A DNA stretch of 43,227 nt from Nitrospirota bacterium (GTDB lineage: Bacteria; Nitrospirota; JACRHJ01), in NCBI GenBank assembly GCA_021789495.1, contig JAJYJM010000018.1:1-43227 (forward strand), given 5' to 3'. The notes below the pieces were generated by a model that had not been told where the DNA came from, made no database searches, and was given only the letters and a program-made list of their open reading frames with translations. This document shows positions 17,052 to 26,718 of the stretch, one piece after another. The translations under genes were made by a program, and so were the position numbers. Every line of letters begins with the position of its first letter. Position 1 is the stretch's first letter.

Positions 17052-17357
17052 CTATTCCTTCATCTCGTCGAAGTGGTCGATGTTGACCGTTTTCTTTTTT
17101 TTGTGCAGGTAGACTATCATCGCGAGGCCGACCGACACCTCGGAAGCGGCCATAGCCGCAAGAAAGAGCACGAATATCTGCCCCTCCGGCATGTTCCAGC
17201 GCAGGCTTCCCGCCACGAACGCAAGCCCTGCGGCGTTTATTATTATCTCAACGCCGATGAGTATCATAATGAGATTCCTGCGCACAGCCACGCAGACGAC
17301 ACCCAGGCCGAAAAGGATCGCTGAGAGCACAAGGACATATGAAAAAGGAGGCATCAT
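17052..17357 (-). CDS. nuoK: NADH-quinone oxidoreductase subunit K
   Basis: 101 residues with three membrane helices, the normal size. The conserved membrane glutamate of the proton path is in LIGVEIIINAAGLAFV, and a second acidic site is in AAMAASEVSVGLAMIV. The C-terminal tail is longer and more charged than in many homologues (HKKKKTVNIDHFDEMKE). The start overlaps the nuoJ stop by four bases. Confidence 0.95.
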   Translation of the reverse strand: MMPPFSYVLVLSAILFGLGVVCVAVRRNLIMILIGVEIIINAAGLAFVAGSLRWNMPEGQIFVLFLAAMAASEVSVGLAMIVYLHKKKKTVNIDHFDEMKE

Positions 17358-17851
17358 GGATTATTGTCTCTTTTCCCGAGGTATAGCGCCCCGACAAGCG
17401 CGAACAGCAGCAGAAGAGACACCGCCTCCACCGCGAGATAATATTTCGTGTAAAGCGCCTGGCCGAACCGGCGGGGCGATACGAACGCTGTCATGGGAGA
17501 GACTGCCGTCTGTGGCGTTCCGAAAAAGAGAATCGCCATGCTGAAAAATATCACGGCGGCGATAACGACAGCCGGCCCCCATACCTTCCGGAACGGCGTC
17601 AGGGGAATCTTTGCCGCGCCCATCTCAAGCATCATCACGATAAAAAGAAAGAGCACCATTATCGCGCCCGCGTAAATCAGCACCTCCAGCGCGGCGATAA
17701 GCGGCGCGCCCATCATAAAGAATATAAGCGCGAGCGAGAAGAACGAGAGCACGAGATATACGACGGCGTGTATCAGTTCCCTTCTCGAAATCGCCATCAG
17801 GGTCGAGAATATGGCCGCCGCAGAAAGGAGATAGAATGCAAGCGCGTTCAT
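17354..17851 (-). CDS. nuoJ: NADH-quinone oxidoreductase subunit J
   Basis: 165 residues, five predicted membrane helices. Family segments are [40 protein letters not shown] and [10 protein letters not shown], which includes the pi-bulge helix region. It overlaps nuoI upstream and nuoK downstream by four bases each. Confidence 0.94.
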   Translation of the reverse strand: MNALAFYLLSAAAIFSTLMAISRRELIHAVVYLVLSFFSLALIFFMMGAPLIAALEVLIYAGAIMVLFLFIVMMLEMGAAKIPLTPFRKVWGPAVVIAAVIFFSMAILFFGTPQTAVSPMTAFVSPRRFGQALYTKYYLAVEAVSLLLLFALVGALYLGKRDNNP

Positions 17852-18372
17852 GGCATGTTGCTCCTGATGTCCACGGGGCCGTATTCGTCGGGGTTTTTGC
17901 CCTTGGGGTTTACGACGCCTATCCCGGCGTGCTTATAGAAATTATACTCCCGGTCCTTTCCCGTCCCGTCGATAAGCAGGTCCTCCTTCTCGTAGACCAT
18001 GTCGAGCGCCTTGTATTTGCAGAACTCGTAGTCCGGCGTAAGCTGAATCGCGAGCGTGGGGCAGGCCTCCTCGCACATCCCGCAGAGTATACAGCGTCCG
18101 AAGTTTATCCTGAACCACTCCGGGTATCGCCGCCCGTCGCCCCTGTCGGCGGACTGCATGGAGATGCACGACACCGGACAGACCGCCGAGCAGAGGTAGC
18201 ATGCCACGCATCTCTCCTCGCCTTCAGGGTCGCGCGTAAGGACTATTCTCCAGCGCGCCCTGGCCGACAGCGGCTTCTTCTCCTCCGGGTATTGTATCGT
18301 CACGGGCTTCCTGAACATCTCACGGAGAGTTGTCGCAAACGCCTCGAAAAGCCCCGTCAGCAGACCGCTCAT
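17848..18372 (-). CDS. nuoI: NADH-quinone oxidoreductase subunit I
   Basis: 174 residues with two 4Fe-4S sites, [15 protein letters not shown] and [15 protein letters not shown], which hold clusters N6a and N6b of the peripheral arm. The frame runs on upstream inside nuoH to 18564, but ATG 18372 ([10 protein letters not shown]) overlaps the nuoH stop as ATGA and gives the usual amphipathic N-terminus. The C-terminal tail of about 45 residues after the second cluster is ordinary for the family. Confidence 0.95.
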   Translation of the reverse strand: MSGLLTGLFEAFATTLREMFRKPVTIQYPEEKKPLSARARWRIVLTRDPEGEERCVACYLCSAVCPVSCISMQSADRGDGRRYPEWFRINFGRCILCGMCEEACPTLAIQLTPDYEFCKYKALDMVYEKEDLLIDGTGKDREYNFYKHAGIGVVNPKGKNPDEYGPVDIRSNMP

Positions 18373-19376
18373 ACGTTTCTCCAATGAAACATGAGGGCAA
18401 GGAAGCCCGTCAGCAGGACATTGGCCAGGGAGAGCGGCACAAGGAACTTCCAGCCCAGGTGCATGAGCTGGTCGTAGCGGAGCCTTGGCAGCGTCGCCCG
18501 CATCCATATGAAGAAGAACGCAATCACCGCCGCCTTGAGGAAGAACCAGAAAAAGGAAAGCCACAGTGGCCCCGGCCCGTGCCAGCCGCCTAAGTAGAAC
18601 GTCACGGCGAGCGCGGAAAGGACGATGATGTTTACATATTCGCCGATATAGAAAAGCCCGAACCGCATCCCGCTGTATTCCGTGTGATAGCCCGCGACAA
18701 GCTCGTTCTCCGCCTCGGCAAGGTCGAAGGGTATCCTCCTGGACTCCGCCGCGACGCTAATGAGGAATATCGCGAATGCGAGCGGGGAGTATACGACGAA
18801 TGGCACGCGGGACTGTGCGGCGACAATGTCGTTCAGACTGAACGAGCCCGCCAGCATCACCGCAGGGACGAGCGCAAGGCCCATTGACAGCTCGTATGAG
18901 ATCATCTGCGCCGAGCCGCGTATGCCGCCGAAGAGGCTGTATTTCGACCCGGAAGACCATCCCGCGAGGGCCACGCCGTATACGCCGAGCGACGACATTG
19001 CAAGGAAATAAAGCGCGCCGACGTTTAAGTCGATTACAGGCATCTGCACAGTAACGCCGTCAATCTTCACGGGCGCGCCGAACGGCACGACGGCGAACGT
19101 CAGGAGCACCGTCCCGGCGACGACACCCGGCGCAATGAGATATATGAACTTGTCCGCCTGGGTCGGCAGGATGTCCTCCTTCGTGATGAGCTTTATGACG
19201 TCCGCGAGAGGCTGCAGGAGGCCGAAAGGCCCCACGCGGTTAGGGCCGTAGCGGTCCTGCATCCTGGCCAGAAGTTTCCGCTCCGCCAGCACCATGTACG
19301 CCGCGAGCGTAAGGGTTACGAAAAGGATAAGGAACGCCTTTATTATGATAATGAGCCACGGTGCGCAACTATTCAT
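18369..19376 (-). CDS. nuoH: NADH-quinone oxidoreductase subunit H
   Basis: 335 residues. Conserved loops that line the quinone chamber are seen: [54 protein letters not shown] and [15 protein letters not shown]. The frame extends upstream inside nuoG to 19529; ATG 19376 ([10 protein letters not shown]) overlaps the nuoG stop as ATGA and is preferred. Confidence 0.95.
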   Translation of the reverse strand: MNSCAPWLIIIIKAFLILFVTLTLAAYMVLAERKLLARMQDRYGPNRVGPFGLLQPLADVIKLITKEDILPTQADKFIYLIAPGVVAGTVLLTFAVVPFGAPVKIDGVTVQMPVIDLNVGALYFLAMSSLGVYGVALAGWSSGSKYSLFGGIRGSAQMISYELSMGLALVPAVMLAGSFSLNDIVAAQSRVPFVVYSPLAFAIFLISVAAESRRIPFDLAEAENELVAGYHTEYSGMRFGLFYIGEYVNIIVLSALAVTFYLGGWHGPGPLWLSFFWFFLKAAVIAFFFIWMRATLPRLRYDQLMHLGWKFLVPLSLANVLLTGFLALMFHWRNV

Positions 19377-21754
19377 ACGCGCTCTCTCGTAATCCTGATG
19401 GTCTTCCCGGACAAGGCCGCGGCGTCGAAACCCGTGAGCCTCGGCGCGAACGCCGCGCCCTTGGCGCAGGACGCGCTCGTTTTCAGGGCGCAGGATATGC
19501 CCAGGCTTCCTGAAGCCACTTTCACCCAATCCCCGTCATTAAGTCCCAGTTCCTTTGCATCTTCCCTGTTTATCATCACATACGGCTCAGGCGCGCGAAG
19601 CTGAGTCTTGTCGGAGTATACCGAAATCTCTTCCGTGCCAAAGGTCAGGTCTGTGGCATAAAGGAGCAGCCGGTCAACCGGCTTCAGTCCTTCGCCCGCA
19701 TCCGGCTTCTCTCCGGCAGGGAACGGCCCGTAAGCCTGAAGCCGGTCTACAGGCCCGGCGGTTATCAACGCTCCCTCGGATTCCGGATAAAGCCCGGCTA
19801 TGGCCGCGAACCGAGGATCATGCGACAATGAGGCCCTTATCGCGCTCAGCGTCTCCATCTCGCAGCAATCGAGGCCCATCTCGCGGGCAATATCCCCCAG
19901 ATATTCCCACGCCGGGAACGACCGCCCCGGAACCTCCGGGGAAAATTCCCGCGGCGGATGAAGTTCAGGCGGCTTAAGCTTCGGCCCCATGTAGTTCACC
20001 GGGATGCCGGGAATATATGCGCGCGAAAAGCATTGAGCCCGGCCTTCGTTGTTTATAAAAATGCCGTCCATTTCCGCATACGCCGCCGTTGGAAACAGCG
20101 CATTTGCGGCATTAACCGTCTCTGTCGGCAGGTAGTCCATGACGATGAGCGAATCCAGTTTTTTCAGCGCCCGCGAGGCCCTTTCCTCGCCGGAATATCG
20201 CCCCAGGGGGTCTGATTCAAGCGCGATCAGGACCCGTATGCCGCCGCTTTCAATCCCGGACAGTATGTCCTCGAAATCCGGGCCTTCGCCGGCCAGGACT
20301 GCGGCCCCGAACGAGTTCGCGGAGGAAAGCGTATAAAAGAGGCCGCAGTTTAATCTCCCGGCAGCCTCCGAGCAGGCGTCTATCGCGTCGATACCGGGAA
20401 TGTTCGTGCCGCAGATTATCAGGGGATTTTTAGAATCCCCGGCTGCTTCATTTAAAAGCCCCGTAAGTTTTTCCGCGAACTCCTCCGGCCTTGCCGGTAT
20501 ATGCGTGAAATCAAACGGGAGCTTTACCGGACGCGGGTCGATTACTGCTGTCCGCGCGCCCTTCAGGGACGCTTGGCGCATCATAAGCGCCAGCATAGGC
20601 GCCTCGTTTACGGGGTCTGTCCCGACGACGATTATGAAATCGGAGAACGCCACGTCCTGAAGCGAGCGGCTATCAGCCGCATCAAGCAGGGAAATCGCGC
20701 GCCTCTCCTTCCTGTCCCGGAGCGGGTCTATGGAGAAACATATATTTCCCGTATTCAGAAGCGAGGCGAGTTTTTTCAGGGCGAAGTTATTCTCAAGCGA
20801 CGTGCGCGGCGAGCCTGCCAGCGCGACCGAGCCGGGGCCGTATTTTGCGACGGCGTCGGATATTATCCCAACTGCCGCCTTTGTCGCTTCGTCGCGGGAC
20901 TTCTCCTGCCCGTTTAAGGTGAACTTCCGGGGTCTGTCGGGTCGGGACGCGAATCTGTAGCCGAACCGCCCCCGGTCGCAGATGAACCAGCCGTTGACTT
21001 TCAGGTTCTCCCGCGCCTTTATGACGAGCAGTTCACGAAGCTTTGCGCCGGGGATAAGGTTGCAGCCCAGCGAGCAGTGCGGGCATACGGACGGCGCGGT
21101 CTCAAGCTCCCAGGCCCGCGCCCTGAAATGATAAGTTTTGTCCGTGAATACGCCTGTCGGACATACGTCGGCCAGGTTCCCCGCAAACTCGCTCTCAAGC
21201 CAGCCGTCTTTAAACCGCCCGAAGAAGGTCCGGTTAGCGATTCGCTTTGTCCCGAAATCATCCCCCCCGGCGTAGTCGCGGTAGAAGCGGTGGCACCGGT
21301 AGCACTGTATGCACCGGTTCATCTCCTGCTCGATGAACTCGCCCAGATACTGTGAGATATAAGTCCTTTTTTTACCTTTATAGCGTCTTATCCCGTGGCC
21401 GCCCGCTATGGTGTAGTCCTGGAGCAGGCACATGCCGCCCTCGTCGCAGACGGGGCAGTCGTGCGGGTGGTTCGTCATAAGCCACTCGATTACCATCCGA
21501 CGCGCGCGCATTGCGTCCGGGTCGGCGGTCTCGACCACCATGCCGTCCTGGGCCTTTATCATGCAGGATACCTGCACGCCCTTTACCGGCCCTTCGACGA
21601 ACTTCATCGCGCACAGTCGGCACGCGCCGACAGCGCCCATCGCGCTGTGGTAGCAGAAGTGCGGGATGACGATTCCCAGCTTCTTCGCCGCCTCCAGCAC
21701 GTTCGTCCCTTCCGGGACTTCCACTTCCAGGCCGTCAATTATCAGTTTAGGCAT
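19373..21754 (-). CDS. nuoG: NADH-quinone oxidoreductase subunit G (with N7 cluster ligands)
   Basis: A 793-residue peripheral-arm subunit. In order: 2Fe-2S N1b ligands (HFCYH, GACRLC, VSC), the His-Cys site for N5 (HPHDCPVCDEGGMC), the N4 site (NRCIQCYRC with DVCPTG), and the additional N7 motif (CPHCSLGCN ... WFICDRG), which many complexes I have lost. The rest is the molybdopterin-oxidoreductase-like domain, without visible cofactor chemistry. Near the C-terminus the motif PVDRL occurs twice, encoded by GCCGG-type palindromes (19669-19682 and 19741-19759). ATG 21754 lies 13 bases inside the nuoF end; a GTG six bases upstream is less likely. Confidence 0.94.
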   Translation of the reverse strand: MPKLIIDGLEVEVPEGTNVLEAAKKLGIVIPHFCYHSAMGAVGACRLCAMKFVEGPVKGVQVSCMIKAQDGMVVETADPDAMRARRMVIEWLMTNHPHDCPVCDEGGMCLLQDYTIAGGHGIRRYKGKKRTYISQYLGEFIEQEMNRCIQCYRCHRFYRDYAGGDDFGTKRIANRTFFGRFKDGWLESEFAGNLADVCPTGVFTDKTYHFRARAWELETAPSVCPHCSLGCNLIPGAKLRELLVIKARENLKVNGWFICDRGRFGYRFASRPDRPRKFTLNGQEKSRDEATKAAVGIISDAVAKYGPGSVALAGSPRTSLENNFALKKLASLLNTGNICFSIDPLRDRKERRAISLLDAADSRSLQDVAFSDFIIVVGTDPVNEAPMLALMMRQASLKGARTAVIDPRPVKLPFDFTHIPARPEEFAEKLTGLLNEAAGDSKNPLIICGTNIPGIDAIDACSEAAGRLNCGLFYTLSSANSFGAAVLAGEGPDFEDILSGIESGGIRVLIALESDPLGRYSGEERASRALKKLDSLIVMDYLPTETVNAANALFPTAAYAEMDGIFINNEGRAQCFSRAYIPGIPVNYMGPKLKPPELHPPREFSPEVPGRSFPAWEYLGDIAREMGLDCCEMETLSAIRASLSHDPRFAAIAGLYPESEGALITAGPVDRLQAYGPFPAGEKPDAGEGLKPVDRLLLYATDLTFGTEEISVYSDKTQLRAPEPYVMINREDAKELGLNDGDWVKVASGSLGISCALKTSASCAKGAAFAPRLTGFDAAALSGKTIRITRERV
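19669..19682. repeat. In-gene palindrome GCCGGTCAACCGGC (nuoG)
   Basis: A 14-base near-perfect palindrome inside nuoG, translated as KPVDRL. A diverged relative starts at 19741 in the same gene (GCCGGTCTACAGGCCCGGC, translated GPVDRL). It is the same core as the elements in nuoA, nuoBCD and rpiB. Confidence 0.6.
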
Positions 21755-23010
21755 GGACACCGTTTTAACTTTATATGCTCCTCCACCTCGTCTTTGAAGA
21801 GTCGCAACATGCTCCTGACCGGGTCCACCGCGCCCGGCGCGAACGCGCAGAACGAGTTCGAGTAAATCGTCTCGCAGTTCTCATCAAGCACGTTAAGCTC
21901 GTCCATCTCCGCGACGCCGGCCTCGATACGCTGAAGGATGTCGTAAACGAACGGAAGACCGTCGCGGCACGGAGTACACCAACCGCAGGACTCGCGAGTA
22001 AAGAAAAGTAGATTGTTAATCATCGCCCGCACGATGCAGCAGGTGTCGTCGAATACGGTTACGCAGCCTGTTCCCATGCGGGAGCCGATTTTGGAGACCG
22101 TATCGAAGTCCATCGGGACGTTCAGGTTGTTGGGCGTGATTATGGGTGTCGAGGCCCCGCCGGGCAGACACGCCTTGAAGGAATATCCGTCCTGCATACC
22201 GCCGCCGTGCGTCTCGATTATCTCCTTGAGCGGCGTCCCCGTCGGGAGCTCGAAAAGCCCCGGATTTTTTACCCTGCCGGAGATGCCGTAGAGCTTGGTC
22301 CCGGCCCCGCCCTCGTATGCCGCAAGCGTTTTCCATGCGCTCCCGCCCATTTTTATTATGTGCGGGACATCTGCCACCGTCTCGGCGTTGTTTATGGTCG
22401 TGGGCCTCATCCGGAATCCCTTAGAGGCGGGGTAGGGGGGCTTCGAGCGCGGATTTGCGCGTTTGCCTTCAAGCGCGTTCATAAGCGCCGTCTCCTCGCC
22501 GCACTCGTACCGTCCCGCGCTCCTGTGGACGGATATTTCCATGGAAAACCCGCTCCCCAGGATGTTTTTGCCGATAAAACCCGCGCCCTTCGCCTCTTGT
22601 ACTGCCGTCTCAAGCGCCCGTGCGGCCTCGGTGTATTCGTAGCGGATGAAGATATATCCCTTTCCCGCATCCGTGGCGTAGCCGCTTATCAGAAGACCCT
22701 CGATGACCTGGTGTGGGTCTCGCTCCATCAGGAAACGGTCCTTGAACGTACCCGGCTCCATCTCGTCCGCGTTTACAATGAAATACCTCTGCCCGGGGCT
22801 TTTCCTGTCTGTCAGGCTCCACTTCCTGCCCGTAGGGAATCCCGCTCCGCCGCGGCCCCGGAGTCCTGAGTCGATGACAGCCTTTATCACGTCGTCGGGA
22901 GTCATTTTAAGCGCGGCGCGCAGGCCTTCGTATCCACCGGCGGCCTCGTATTCTTTCAGAGACGCCGGACGGCCGTAATGGAAATTTTTTGTTAGCAGCG
23001 GCTGAAACAT
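21742..23010 (-). CDS. nuoF: NADH-quinone oxidoreductase subunit F
   Basis: 422 residues, the NADH- and FMN-binding subunit. Visible are GLRGRGGAGFPTGRKWSLTD (NADH/FMN), FIVNADEMEPGTFKDR, and the N3 cluster ligands ESCGWCTPC with the fourth Cys in NSFCAFAPGA. In NuoF the Asp/Glu pair near NADEMEPG contacts the nucleotide. Upstream is an 82-base spacer occupied by an AT-rich inverted repeat, and no Shine-Dalgarno is seen before the ATG, unlike most other genes of the operon. The 3' end overlaps nuoG by 13 bases. Confidence 0.95.
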   Translation of the reverse strand: MFQPLLTKNFHYGRPASLKEYEAAGGYEGLRAALKMTPDDVIKAVIDSGLRGRGGAGFPTGRKWSLTDRKSPGQRYFIVNADEMEPGTFKDRFLMERDPHQVIEGLLISGYATDAGKGYIFIRYEYTEAARALETAVQEAKGAGFIGKNILGSGFSMEISVHRSAGRYECGEETALMNALEGKRANPRSKPPYPASKGFRMRPTTINNAETVADVPHIIKMGGSAWKTLAAYEGGAGTKLYGISGRVKNPGLFELPTGTPLKEIIETHGGGMQDGYSFKACLPGGASTPIITPNNLNVPMDFDTVSKIGSRMGTGCVTVFDDTCCIVRAMINNLLFFTRESCGWCTPCRDGLPFVYDILQRIEAGVAEMDELNVLDENCETIYSNSFCAFAPGAVDPVRSMLRLFKDEVEEHIKLKRCPCLN

Positions 23011-23018
23011 AGTTAAAA

Positions 23019-23091
23019 AAATTAATTAATGGGTGAACGTACTTTACATTTACCCGAAGGAGCCAACGGGAGCGAACCCATTAATTAATTT
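23019..23091. repeat. 16-bp perfect inverted repeat between nuoE and nuoF
   Basis: AAATTAATTAATGGGT (23019-23034) and ACCCATTAATTAATTT (23076-23091) are exact complements around a 41-base loop. The element fills nearly the whole spacer and ends one base before the last codon positions of nuoE. It is very AT-rich compared with the surrounding operon, which suggests a mobile or inserted repeat. Confidence 0.8.
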
Positions 23092-23092
23092 C

Positions 23093-23563
23093 TTATCTCT
23101 CCTTTTCCAGGATTTCGTCGATTCTCTCCGGCGTGAGGTTACCGTATAATTTATCGCCCACCAGCATCGCCGGGGCGACATGGCACGCGCCAAGGCAGCA
23201 TATCGGGAGCAGGGTAAACGCCCCGTCGGTCGTAGTTTGGCCTATGTCGATTCCGAGTCTCGCTTTCAGGTGCTCGAATAGGTTCTCCATCCCCATGACC
23301 CAGCAGGAGATGCTGTCGCAGACGAAGATGACCTTCCTGCCGACGGGTCTTCTGAAGATGAGGTTGTAAAACGTCGCAAGCTCCTCCACCTTTATCACCG
23401 GAACGCCCGCTATTTCCGCAACGGCCTCCGCCGCCTCGTCCGAGAGGTAGCCGTAGGTTTCTTGAGCCTCGTGCATGAGGTCAACGAGGGCCTCTTCCGG
23501 GTGTTCCAGGGAGGAGACATATTCGCGGAGTTCTTTTATGCGGTCTTCTGATAACATGGCCAT
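23093..23563 (-). CDS. nuoE: NADH-quinone oxidoreductase subunit E
   Basis: 156 residues, thioredoxin-like fold holding the 2Fe-2S cluster N1a: ligands in VCDSISCWVMG and CCLGACHVAPAMLV. The N-terminal helical bundle (EEALVDLMHEAQETYGYLSD) is typical. Start ATG 23563; an in-frame ATG two codons later is also possible. Repeats lie on both sides, so this gene is separated from both operon neighbours by palindromic spacers rather than overlapping them. Confidence 0.95.
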   Translation of the reverse strand: MAMLSEDRIKELREYVSSLEHPEEALVDLMHEAQETYGYLSDEAAEAVAEIAGVPVIKVEELATFYNLIFRRPVGRKVIFVCDSISCWVMGMENLFEHLKARLGIDIGQTTTDGAFTLLPICCLGACHVAPAMLVGDKLYGNLTPERIDEILEKER

Positions 23564-23574
23564 CTTTCATGCAT

Positions 23575-23632
23575 TGTAGCTGCCTGATTTATCAGGCGGT
23601 TTTAAATGCGCCCCATAAATGGGGCAGCTACA
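23575..23632. repeat. Dispersed repeat, TGTAGCTGCC family, between nuoBCD and nuoE
   Basis: TGTAGCTGCC (23575-23584) and GGCAGCTACA (23623-23632) frame two small hairpins (GCCTGATTTATCAGGC and GCCCCATAAATGGGGC). Same family as 33988-34010 and 36502-36588. Confidence 0.8.
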
Positions 23633-23658
23633 AATGATTTTTTCCCTTTCCCCCCGCT

Positions 23659-26139
23659 TTACCTGTCTATGTCCGCCATGACGTAATCCAGTGCGCCCAC
23701 GACGGCTATCAAATCCGAGATGAACCAGCCCCTGACGAGCATCGGCGTCATCTGCATGTGCGGGAACGACGGTGCGCGCACCCGCACCCGGTAGGGATAA
23801 TTCAGGCCGTCCGAGACGACGTAGTAGCCGTATTCCCCTTTCGGGGACTCTATGCTGAAATACGCCTCGCCTTTTGGCGGCGTAAGGCCGCGCGTCACGT
23901 TCACGAAGTGGTGTATGAGGCTCTCGATGTCGTGCAGGGTGTCGCGTTTCTGCGGTATGCAGTAGCGGTAGTCCTCGGATACCCACCGCCCCGGCGGCAT
24001 CTCCCTGGCCGCCTGTTCGATTATCCTGACGCTCTGGCGCATCTCCTCCAGCCGGACGAGGTAGCGGTCGTAGCAATCTCCGGTATTCCCTACCGGAACG
24101 TCGAAGTCGAAGGACTCGTAGCCGGAATAAGGCATTTTCTTCCTTAAATCCCACTCCAGGCCGCACGCCCTGAGGTTCGGCCCCGTCATGCCCCAGTCTA
24201 TCGCCTGGGCAAGCTCCAGGCCGCCGACGCCCTTCGTCCTGGCCTTGAATATCGCGCTGTCGGTAAGGAGTCTTGAGTATTCCGTTATCCTGGACGGAAA
24301 CTCGCGGATGAAGTCATTCACCATCTCCTTCCAGCCTTCGGGCAGGTCGTCGGCAACTCCGCCGATGCGGAACCACGACGGATGGAGCCTCCCGCCCGTG
24401 ATATGCTCGACTATGTCCATTATCTTTTCGCGGTCACGGAAGCAGTAGAATACCGGGGTCATGGCGCCGACGTCGTGCGCGAATGTACCAAGCCAGACAA
24501 GGTGGCTCGAAATCCTGAAGAGCTCGCAGAGCATCACGCGGATATACTGCGCGCGCTCCGGGACGTTTACTCCCAGGAGCTTCTCCACCGAGCCTAAGTA
24601 GGCCATGTTGTTGTTTGAGCCGATTAAGTATTCCACCCGGTCGGTATAGACGATGTATTGATGCCAGGACTGCCGCTCCCCGGTCTTCTCCGCCGCGCGG
24701 TGGTGGTATCCTATGTCCACCGCCATGTCGAGGATCTCCTCGCCCCGGAGTTTAAGCGTGTAGCGTATAATCCCGTGCGTCCCGACGTGGTGCGGGCCAA
24801 GGTTCAGGTATGCGACGTCGAACTCCTCGTCGCCGCCTTTGTCCCGGCTGAAATAGTCCTTTATGTCCCGAGGCTCGTGCCGGGCGGCGTCGTACGCGGT
24901 ATACGGCTTCATGTCCGTCGCCCGGTAGGGGTGGGATTTCCGGAGCGGATAGCCCTCCCAGTCGTCCGGCATGATGAGTCTTTTCAGGTACGGGTGGCCC
25001 TCGAAACGTATCCCGAACATGTCGTAGGCCTCCCGCTCGTACCAGTTGGCCGACGGCCAGATCCCGGTTATGGACGGCACGGAAGGAACGTCTCCGGAAA
25101 GCTCAGACTTTATTCTTATGTGTCCTGGGGCGTCGTAGGAAAACAGCGTGTGAACGAGCGTGAAGTCTTTATATTTTGTACTGTCCCCGTTGCCGGCCGA
25201 CCGGCGGCGAGCAGACTCGTCCACGGCGGTTAAGTCCTCAAGCCTCTGGAACCTGACAGGAGCCTTTCTTTTCAGGTATGCGAGCACGTCCGGGATACGC
25301 TCCGGCGGTATCTTTATCGTCGCCATGTCAGAGGCCGAGGCGTCTTCCGCGACAGCATCGCCGAATTCCTGTTTCAGATTCCCGACAACGGCTGAGATTT
25401 TTCCCGATATTGACGCCGGTCGACCGGCTGCCGCCGGCGGAGTCCACATATGCGGCGCGCGGCTTCCCCACAGCTTAGGCGGGGTAACCTCCGTGCCGCG
25501 CATTTTCGTCCCTTCGTATCCTGGGCCTCTGCCGTCCCTGGACTTGGTTTTCCCGTCCACGAGCGGCCCGCCCGCAGTCCCCTGGCTCCCGCCCTTCATG
25601 TGCAGGACGGGGCGAAGCGGTTTTTCCTCGCGCGTTATTTTATCCTGTAGCATGGTCAGCGCTTGTAGAACTTCTTCCGGGCGCGGCGGGCATCCCGGGA
25701 TGTAGGCGTCCACGGGAAGTATCTGGTTTATCCCCTGCACGACGCTGTAGACGTCGTACATCCCGCCGGTATTGGAGCACGACCCCATTGACACTACCCA
25801 GCGCGGCTCGGCCATCTGCTCGTAAAGCCGCAGGATTGCGGGGGCCATTTTCTTGAACACCGTCCCGGCGACGAACATGACGTCCGCCTGCCTGGGTGAG
25901 CCCCGGAGCACCTCCGCGCCGAAACGCGCAATGTCGTAGCGGGGCGTCGCTGTGTTGGTGAACTCTATAAAGCAGCAGGAAAGCCCGAAGAACATCGGCC
26001 AGAGGCTGTTCTTCCTGCCCCAGTTAAGGCCGTAGTTCAAGACGTCCTCGACGGACGCAAGCGCTATGCCGCCGCCTTCGACGCCGGTCGCCCGGCTTAC
26101 TTTTCTCTTGGCCCCCACTGAAGCCCTTTCTTTTTCCAT
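23659..26139 (-). CDS. nuoBCD: Fused NADH-quinone oxidoreductase subunits B, C and D
   Basis: One 826-residue frame covers three subunits. Residues 25-175 are NuoB with all four N2 ligands (C55, C56, C121, C150). Residues 176-243 are a Gly/Pro-rich linker. About 244-415 is NuoC ([39 protein letters not shown]). About 425-826 is NuoD with the quinone-site histidines in [11 protein letters not shown] and GYHHRAAEK. NuoCD fusions are common and BCD fusions are known in some lineages. The frame is uninterrupted, so this is a true fusion. The first 20 residues overlap nuoA by 43 bases and the start codon is uncertain. Three GCCGG palindromes occur inside: at the N-terminus, the linker and within NuoC. 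Confidence 0.95.
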   Translation of the reverse strand: MEKERASVGAKRKVSRATGVEGGGIALASVEDVLNYGLNWGRKNSLWPMFFGLSCCFIEFTNTATPRYDIARFGAEVLRGSPRQADVMFVAGTVFKKMAPAILRLYEQMAEPRWVVSMGSCSNTGGMYDVYSVVQGINQILPVDAYIPGCPPRPEEVLQALTMLQDKITREEKPLRPVLHMKGGSQGTAGGPLVDGKTKSRDGRGPGYEGTKMRGTEVTPPKLWGSRAPHMWTPPAAAGRPASISGKISAVVGNLKQEFGDAVAEDASASDMATIKIPPERIPDVLAYLKRKAPVRFQRLEDLTAVDESARRRSAGNGDSTKYKDFTLVHTLFSYDAPGHIRIKSELSGDVPSVPSITGIWPSANWYEREAYDMFGIRFEGHPYLKRLIMPDDWEGYPLRKSHPYRATDMKPYTAYDAARHEPRDIKDYFSRDKGGDEEFDVAYLNLGPHHVGTHGIIRYTLKLRGEEILDMAVDIGYHHRAAEKTGERQSWHQYIVYTDRVEYLIGSNNNMAYLGSVEKLLGVNVPERAQYIRVMLCELFRISSHLVWLGTFAHDVGAMTPVFYCFRDREKIMDIVEHITGGRLHPSWFRIGGVADDLPEGWKEMVNDFIREFPSRITEYSRLLTDSAIFKARTKGVGGLELAQAIDWGMTGPNLRACGLEWDLRKKMPYSGYESFDFDVPVGNTGDCYDRYLVRLEEMRQSVRIIEQAAREMPPGRWVSEDYRYCIPQKRDTLHDIESLIHHFVNVTRGLTPPKGEAYFSIESPKGEYGYYVVSDGLNYPYRVRVRAPSFPHMQMTPMLVRGWFISDLIAVVGALDYVMADIDR
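25192..25205. repeat. In-gene palindrome GCCGGCCGACCGGC (nuoBCD, NuoC part)
   Basis: Read in the coding strand it gives RRRSAG, within a segment ([18 protein letters not shown]) that looks like a loop insertion in the NuoC domain. Same 14-base core as 25415-25428, but in another reading frame. Confidence 0.55.
25415..25428. repeat. In-gene palindrome GCCGGTCGACCGGC (nuoBCD linker)
   Basis: A perfect 14-base palindrome at codons 238-242, translated AGRPA(S), exactly at the NuoB-NuoC junction. The identical palindrome in the identical frame occurs in rpiB at 33626-33639. Confidence 0.7.
26083..26096. repeat. In-gene palindrome variant GCCGGTCGCCCGGC (nuoBCD N-terminus)
   Basis: It abuts the nuoA stop codon (26097-26099) and is read in nuoBCD as SRATGV, the third frame of the element. 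Confidence 0.5.
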
Positions 26140-26561
26140 ATGTAGACAAGTCCTATCAGGAGCGCTCCGATGAAGAAGGAAATATAGGCGAATCCCTGCC
26201 GGCCCAGCAGGTCGAAGGCGACAGCCCAGGAATACACGAATACCGCCTCAAGGTCGAATATTATGAAGAATATCGCAACGAGGTAGAACTGCACCGGGAG
26301 CCTGAGGCGCGCGCTGCCGGTCGGGATTACGCCGGACTCGTAGGGCATGTCTTTCTCAGGCGAGGGTTTTCTGCCGCCAAGCCAGGTGGTGAGGAACATC
26401 AGAAGTCCAAGTATGACGAGCACCATCAGGGCGTATACGCCGAACGACGCAAGCTCCGGCAGCCCCGTCGGCCTCTCGCCGGAAAGGCCGGTTGTCCGGC
26501 TTCCCGCAAGCAGGCCGCCGCTTAAGCTCATTCCCGTCTGCGCAATGGCGGTTAATATCAT
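26097..26561 (-). CDS. nuoA: NADH-quinone oxidoreductase subunit A
   Basis: 154 residues with three membrane helices. Family motifs are [20 protein letters not shown] (the cytoplasmic loop with the conserved E-S-G), [20 protein letters not shown] and the end KKKGLQWGP. The N-terminus is extended by about 40 residues relative to compact homologues and contains [14 protein letters not shown], encoded in part by a GCCGG palindrome (26487-26500). ATG 26561 is chosen because GGAG lies seven bases upstream; ATG 26567 is the alternative. First gene of the nuo operon. Confidence 0.92.
   Translation of the reverse strand: MILTAIAQTGMSLSGGLLAGSRTTGLSGERPTGLPELASFGVYALMVLVILGLLMFLTTWLGGRKPSPEKDMPYESGVIPTGSARLRLPVQFYLVAIFFIIFDLEAVFVYSWAVAFDLLGRQGFAYISFFIGALLIGLVYIWKKKGLQWGPREK
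26487..26500. repeat. In-gene palindrome variant GCCGGTTGTCCGGC (nuoA)
   Basis: Read in nuoA as SRTTGL, inside the N-terminal extension before the first membrane helix. Outer arms GCCGG/CCGGC are intact while the centre has diverged. Confidence 0.5.
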
Positions 26562-26575
26562 ATCCATTCTCCACA

Positions 26576-26606
26576 TGCAGGGACGCAAGTTAATCGCGCC
26601 CCTGCA
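26576..26606. repeat. Hairpin repeat in the nuo leader
   Basis: TGCAGGGACGC and GCGCCCCTGCA pair with one mismatch around AAGTTAATC. It resembles the 20-base palindrome after rnfG (39763-39782). It lies between the predicted nuo promoter and the nuoA ribosome binding site, so it would be in the 5' leader of the mRNA. Confidence 0.65.
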
Positions 26607-26629
26607 ATAACTTATGCATATCTCGATAA

Positions 26630-26658
26630 AATTTACCGGCATGAGAGGGGTTTGTCAA
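26630..26658 (-). promoter_or_regulatory. Predicted sigma70-type promoter of the nuo operon
   Basis: On the minus strand: TTGACA (26653-26658), a 17-base spacer and TAAATT (26630-26635). The start point would be near 26623, leaving a leader of about 60 bases that holds the 26576-26606 hairpin. Confidence 0.7.
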
Positions 26659-26679
26659 GAAAATGCGGCATGTCGGGAC

Positions 26680-26708
26680 AAAAAAGGAGGGGCAAACCGC
26701 CCCTCCTT
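26680..26708 (-). terminator. Intrinsic terminator of the FadL-type porin gene
   Basis: AAGGAGGGGC (26684-26693) and GCCCCTCCTT (26699-26708) form a perfect 10-bp stem; on the minus strand it is followed by TTTTTT. It separates the porin transcript from the nuo promoter. Confidence 0.9.
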
Positions 26709-26718
26709 GAAATATCCA

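Noticed and set aside
18373-18564. Extended N-terminus of NuoI
   Set aside because: These codons read through the end of nuoH in another frame; ATG 18372 with the ATGA overlap gives the normal protein.
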